Made by a program: the position numbers and the translations under genes | In this document: piece by piece, positions 62,201 through 64,000 of the stretch | How positions within the stretch are numbered: position 1 is the stretch's first letter | Layout of the letters: each line of letters opens with the position of its first letter | Notes under the pieces: model-generated | Seen by the model: only the letters and a program-made list of their open reading frames with translations | Database searches by the model: none | What the model was told of the DNA's origin: nothing | Assembly: GCA_016720835.1 (NCBI GenBank) | Contig: JADKJW010000011.1 | Span: 1-64,000 of the forward strand | Direction: 5' to 3' | Origin: Ignavibacteria bacterium | GTDB taxonomy: Bacteria; Bacteroidota; Ignavibacteria; SZUA-365 | DNA length: 64,000 bases

Positions 62201-62257
62201 GAGGGATGTGGAAAAAAGTATGGAGAGAAGGGAAGCAGTAACAAGAACTCGTTTCAT
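56270..62257 (-). CDS. Very large secreted protein: YCF48-like, choice-of-anchor-D repeats, cohesin-like domain, type IX sorting domain
   Basis: A 1,995-residue exported protein. ATG 62257 gives a signal peptide (MKRVLVTASLLSILFSTSLVAQ). Residues of about 25-400 have YCF48-type repeats (TLDGGNTWMPI, SSDGGANWKEV, RTTDFGLHW, RTTNAGVRW) with a Pro-run near 160. Residues of about 410-1730 are a dozen ASPM/SPD-2/Hydin-like Ig modules with the recurring phrases VTVRNTGSGEL, TLRNIGNTYA and LSNQGNSPVTVTGI, many carrying a conserved Cys as in CPDT. A cohesin-like module follows (GAPGEKVLIPVRSDKDLG, WSGSVSFNRSML). The end is a type IX sorting domain (LMQNHPNPVSLERTGFTSISYS, VDLSLYDMMGRKV, LPVGVYQYTIMTGEFTATRRLVLTK). 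It is likely displayed at the surface; the ligand is unknown. Confidence 0.87.
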   Translation of the reverse strand: MKRVLVTASLLSILFSTSLVAQVGNWYPQQLPQNVSTLYDIDMLDGQTGFAAGVPNFPGLLSGVIYTLDGGNTWMPIMTTQFNPPLPSWTVWRTISAPNSQYIAVAGDSSLVYISSDGGANWKEVSPTLKSAAPMRATIRSIYFRDAHEGFAVGGDRVSPPPPPPPGVGAPPNAPIIYRTTDFGLHWTDETPSGTALPGFPALYSVMFGGGVWVACGDASTTLLRSGGVWSRMSAPSFNQFEIFKDVTVIDGNNFVISGTDPQTSRPRIYRTTNAGVRWISIGPASVPAGITDFPSNYFFNTTVGWVGTNLNYLGGTINSGSSWKQFQVAGMPSPSELHQMDFADPLNGWACGGDPAANEAWIIRYFGVPPKADISLSQKSAVFPDVMCDRSVEITVTVRNTGSGELVIPNGSVLFSSPDFTAPGLVLPLKLLPGRGKQITVRWTPNRYAFGLVQGSMTLLSNDPDHNPWVIALEGKRLYGTLDLSATIDVYPGICIKDSVEYTHYANTGGNRPPTFIAIEFVSGQNEFRLLSPKPGVVINGSHPFTFRFRPTAPGVRKGTYRFIGGNPSCPDTTFVDISGFGDWTKLTSNVTEVNFGKVCVNTLRDTTITLRNIGNTYAFVDRRELKSGVDMFPTPEMIPLFIKVDSSKKYRLQFAPQFTGTFTAEYRLINSPCPDTVVIRCTGEAISTEITFNPRGGVTVGPTIVGKPVIRDVSVRNTGKTNANITLVKLAKDFPELKIVSVPPLPLLLPPGGSFDVSMTYNPANVGTIETQLVVAWNSVCADTARLDVSAPCLPNPYIDPPVAMDLGLQACSKPIRDTLYIRNKGNGPLSFLGASFSGADPTHFTLISPVLGDTAGAKDSVRLIVEYNRPTEGTSTAGLFLNHNDFDRLPTFIALAGRRTVSEFTVIGDSATEYFTRIFVPQTRSYTLRNTSNQVVTITAAVVQKSAGIFGVTPTTPLPVTLQPNQSTTVDVVFLPNGRGPFNGLVRFTSQPCGFTSLLSINGRGDTDGLSVDRGNIDYLLDACSFTTLCDTLHLSNQGNSPVTVTGISITQTNAVFSIDPPVSTPFTLQGGQEQDIVICASPAFTGSNGATLNINSTDPVVPQLKVALLSHRDSSNVTVSVSEIDFGRMLHCSSGFTRDVTINNHGAVQEVVNTRLGGSSNAFLSGAPASVILQPGRSFTFSVTFTHPAFGGFIDSLFVSTDRCTRSITIPLKGGWIEQIYAAAPRPLSFASVNIGTSSILPLNVQNNGGFDAHIASFTVQPAGEFFVQSGYPTTITAGNSISTQVRFSPTSEGLKSATACIIFDTPCPDTLCVDLQGTGVRGRIILSRATISFGALAQCQQSVLRDTLTNGGTGTINILSATISGTGSGAFANLTPVVSTEALAPGNTREFRIQYSAALAPADGPVAATLTVMTDDPIQPKVDIPLDGVRETLRPDGGGAIALGTVEVAKPVQRTVTLNNTGTARLCYSSDRKPSEVTYTPALPICIDPGRSVDVTITYTATTTGTWTGTLALFTSTPCVDSTLFLIDARAQQGSISIQSSIDFGSDAWCATRTQQTTVTNTFLQDATLDALSITGPDAAFFSIQSPTLFPRPISAGGSLTVTVAFTGQNLNRAYTATLQSSFTALGAPVNRSTALTALTVSPALSVTAVDFGTAVIGQPAVQRAATILNTSTIPVLVQSVTPGNPDFVVRSTVPPLPATLQPGQSVVVQLEFIPMQAKAYADSLRIVSTLPCPFGLAGPVTGLSIPQPIALATLSIGTIAGAPGEKVLIPVRSDKDLGNASVTSWSGSVSFNRSMLYPLRAVTAGTTSAGMIVDITSYVHDSGKVNLAATGSVPVAAGSEPLVYLECLVLLGDDAQTPLRISTNFSFTSGYATVVGRTDGVFNLTGYCISNGRLVTDRSGNQLMQNHPNPVSLERTGFTSISYSVANEGFVDLSLYDMMGRKVTQLVNGHVTKGTHDVQFEVSSLPVGVYQYTIMTGEFTATRRLVLTK

Positions 62258-62309
62258 TGCGCCACACCGACTGATGGAAGGGAAAAGACGGATGCTGGAC
62301 CAGCATCTC

Positions 62310-62340
62310 GTAAAATAGATATTCTCCTCCCATGCCACAA
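62310..62340 (-). promoter_or_regulatory. Bacteroidota-type promoter for the 1,995-residue secreted protein
   Basis: On the minus strand TTG (62340-62338), 20-base spacer, TATTTTAC (62317-62310), two mismatches at the end of TAnnTTTG. It lies 53 bases before the ATG at 62257. Confidence 0.45.
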
Positions 62341-62391
62341 TACAGAAGTGTGGTTGCATCGCACTTCCTTGCCGAACAGCGTCCCGCCAAA

Positions 62392-62430
62392 AACACACAG
62401 AGACGCCCTCCGGATGGAGGGCGTCTCTTT
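62392..62430. terminator. Intrinsic terminator downstream of the OmpA-family gene
   Basis: AGACGCCCTCC (62401-62411), loop GGAT, GGAGGGCGTCT (62416-62426). The minus strand continues CTGTGTGTTTTTGG and the plus strand CTTTT. It ends the OmpA-family gene (stop 62454) before the next promoter. Confidence 0.8.
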
Positions 62431-62453
62431 TACGAAGGAGCTACGGATCCGCG

Positions 62454-64000
62454 TTATTCCATGACCGGCGACTCGATAATGACCGTCACCATGCGGCAAT
62501 AGAAACGTCCTTCCGGAGTGTCGTTCGCGAAGAGGAGCTGGGTGCTGCCGAGACCCTTCGTCGTGACCTGGACGTTGTTGAGCACGCTCCCGAAGGCCGC
62601 ACGTACGGCATCCGCGCGCTGCTGCGACAGCCTGTTGTTGTATTCGGCGTCGCCCAGCTGATCGGTGTAGCCCAGGATGTTGACCGTCGATGTCGGCGTG
62701 ATGCTGGTGGAGACTTCCCGGATGATCGCGCTGTTGCGTCGCGAAATCGTTGCGCGGTCGAAGTCGAACAGGATGAGTTTGCTGCGATTCACGCGGCGAT
62801 CGCCGATCCGCTCTTCGCGTTTTCGCTCCAGCGTCAGCGTGTTGATATCGATGGTCTTCGCTGCCGTCTGTTCCTGGCTCTTTCCGTCACGGACGAAGAA
62901 TGCGACGCGCACGGGCTGATTGTTCCTCTTGAACGTGTCGCCATTGAATTCCCATTTGAACGCCGGCGGGATGGTCGCGCCCGTGTTTTCGGAAGAGTAG
63001 AGGACCTTGTTTTCCTGTTTAACGCTCATCGACCAGCGGTCGATACCATTCGGGGCGCTGACGACCGGCAGGAAATTCACGGCAGTGAGGGTCGCGTTGT
63101 ACACGGTCTCGTCGCGTCGGATCGGCGCGATGATCGCTTCGTCATCGGATGTGATCTCCACGCGGCGATTCTCCTCCTGACCCTGGACCTGGTCGGTCGC
63201 GGACGGATCCTGCGGGAGATTGCGGGATTTCGACGTGATGCGGCGTGCATCAATCCCCCAGACATCGGTGAAGTACTGTTTGATGGTTTCCGCGCGCTGT
63301 TTCGAAATCGCGGCCGCCCCGCGCTCGACACCGGCATCGGCATTCGTCCCCGTGATGGAGATTTTCGCCTTCGGATTCTCCTTCAACCTGCGTCCGACGA
63401 TGTTCAGCATGTTTTGATAGAGACCGAGCTCGTCCCCGGTGGCCTTGTCCAACGTAAACGAAGCCGTCTGCTCTTTCGTGAGGAGGTTCTGGCGCAACGG
63501 TCGCGTGGCGTCTCCTTCGGTGAAGAACGCGTACGTCAACAGGGGATACCGCTCCACGGTGCGGATTTCCTCGACGGTGATCGGGGATGCGAACGCCATC
63601 TGGCCCGCGGTGTTTCTTCCTTCCATTTCGAGCGACACCGCGAGAGCAGGGATGGGGGGAGGCGGTGGTGGCGGCGGCGGAGGCGGCGGAGGAGGAGGAA
63701 CGATGATTTTTTCCGGCTCCACGAACGCCCATTTCAATGCGAGCCCGGCCCCGAGTCCGGAAGCCCGCCAGTCGGCCGGTCCGCTGACCTTGGTGAGCGG
63801 CAGGCTGTACACGAGCTCCGGAGTCAGGAGCAGATTTCGTGTGACCGCGAGATCGTATCCCGCGCCGACATCGATCGACAGGCGAAGCGCGTTGACGTCC
63901 TGGATATCACCGGCATACGGCGTGTGGTCCACGGTCCCGTCGCTGAACTGCTTGTTCGCGGGCGAAAGAATCTTCTCCCGCAGGGAGTATTCCTTGCTGA
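62454..64000 (-). CDS. OmpA-family outer-membrane protein with two OmpA-like domains (5' end beyond the window)
   Basis: At least 515 residues; the frame stays open to the window edge, so the start is not visible (a GTG at 63932 is inside the barrel). The N-terminal part is beta-barrel-like (LRLSIDVGAGYDLAVTRNLLLTPELVYSL), followed by a run of 15 consecutive prolines. A first OmpA-like peptidoglycan-binding domain follows (ISITGTNADAGVERGAAAISKQRAETIKQYF, with the ENRRVEI ending). Then comes a spacer domain with beta strands (RWSMSVKQENKVLYSSENTG). A second OmpA-like domain closes it (LILFDFDRATI, VNILGYTDQLGDAEYNNRLSQQRADAVRAAF). It probably anchors the outer membrane to peptidoglycan. It has its own terminator at 62392-62430. 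Confidence 0.88.
   Translation of the reverse strand, partial: SKEYSLREKILSPANKQFSDGTVDHTPYAGDIQDVNALRLSIDVGAGYDLAVTRNLLLTPELVYSLPLTKVSGPADWRASGLGAGLALKWAFVEPEKIIVPPPPPPPPPPPPPPPIPALAVSLEMEGRNTAGQMAFASPITVEEIRTVERYPLLTYAFFTEGDATRPLRQNLLTKEQTASFTLDKATGDELGLYQNMLNIVGRRLKENPKAKISITGTNADAGVERGAAAISKQRAETIKQYFTDVWGIDARRITSKSRNLPQDPSATDQVQGQEENRRVEITSDDEAIIAPIRRDETVYNATLTAVNFLPVVSAPNGIDRWSMSVKQENKVLYSSENTGATIPPAFKWEFNGDTFKRNNQPVRVAFFVRDGKSQEQTAAKTIDINTLTLERKREERIGDRRVNRSKLILFDFDRATISRRNSAIIREVSTSITPTSTVNILGYTDQLGDAEYNNRLSQQRADAVRAAFGSVLNNVQVTTKGLGSTQLLFANDTPEGRFYCRMVTVIIESPVME

Overview
The window looks like a chromosomal piece of a GC-rich, Gram-negative member of the Bacteroidota/Chlorobiota (FCB) group. 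Candidatus Kapabacteria or an Ignavibacteria-like lineage is my best inference; no rRNA or other decisive marker is present. The evidence is a full-length SprA (type IX secretion translocon), three large secreted proteins ending in type IX-like sorting domains, a DUF5686 outer-membrane protein, few Shine-Dalgarno sequences, and intergenic promoters of the Bacteroidota form TTG-N20-TAnnTTTG, which I find in front of at least nine genes. No tRNA, rRNA, CRISPR array, prophage or insertion sequence was found.

Layout. 1-1318: a frameshifted VIT-family transporter remnant and an Mrr-type restriction endonuclease of visibly lower GC. 1374-8855: Sel1-repeat and YCF48-like secreted proteins, a TerC-family membrane protein, a large secreted protein, a structured minus-strand segment ending in an orphan terminator, and a sulfurtransferase split into two adjacent reading frames. 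8880-13143: UPF0182 membrane protein, a fatty-acid-hydroxylase-family protein, then a gene-free stretch with an octamer array and REP-like palindromes. 13144-24438: glycosyltransferase, sprA, and divergently from it an LptF/LptG-type pair. 24508-30471: queD, transaldolase, gcvT, ftsK and lolA. 30938-40080: a giant, probably highly expressed surface protein (about 3,050 residues) with a frameshift near its 3' end. 40171-43744: M20 deacylase, dapB, dapA and LD-carboxypeptidase, a diaminopimelate/peptidoglycan cluster. 43854-48953: glycosyltransferase, esterase, DUF5686 protein, methyltransferase. 48968-53226: a minus-strand operon of butyrate kinase, an IorA-like protein and an IorB-phosphotransbutyrylase fusion. 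53624-56211: queA, ispD, rsmI. 56270-64000: a 1,995-residue secreted protein and a two-domain OmpA-family protein cut by the window end.

The most unusual content is the buk-iorA-iorB/ptb operon. It links a 2-oxoacid:ferredoxin-oxidoreductase-like pair to the two enzymes that turn acyl-CoA into ATP. One partner pair is physically fused, and the IorA-like subunit lacks both the usual C-terminal ferredoxin module and the residues that normally hold Mg-thiamine diphosphate. Other points of interest are the candidate small RNA at about 7660-7870, the inverted palindrome pair at 12756-12833, and three single-base frame disruptions (VIT gene, sulfurtransferase, giant surface protein), which may be assembly errors or true lesions.
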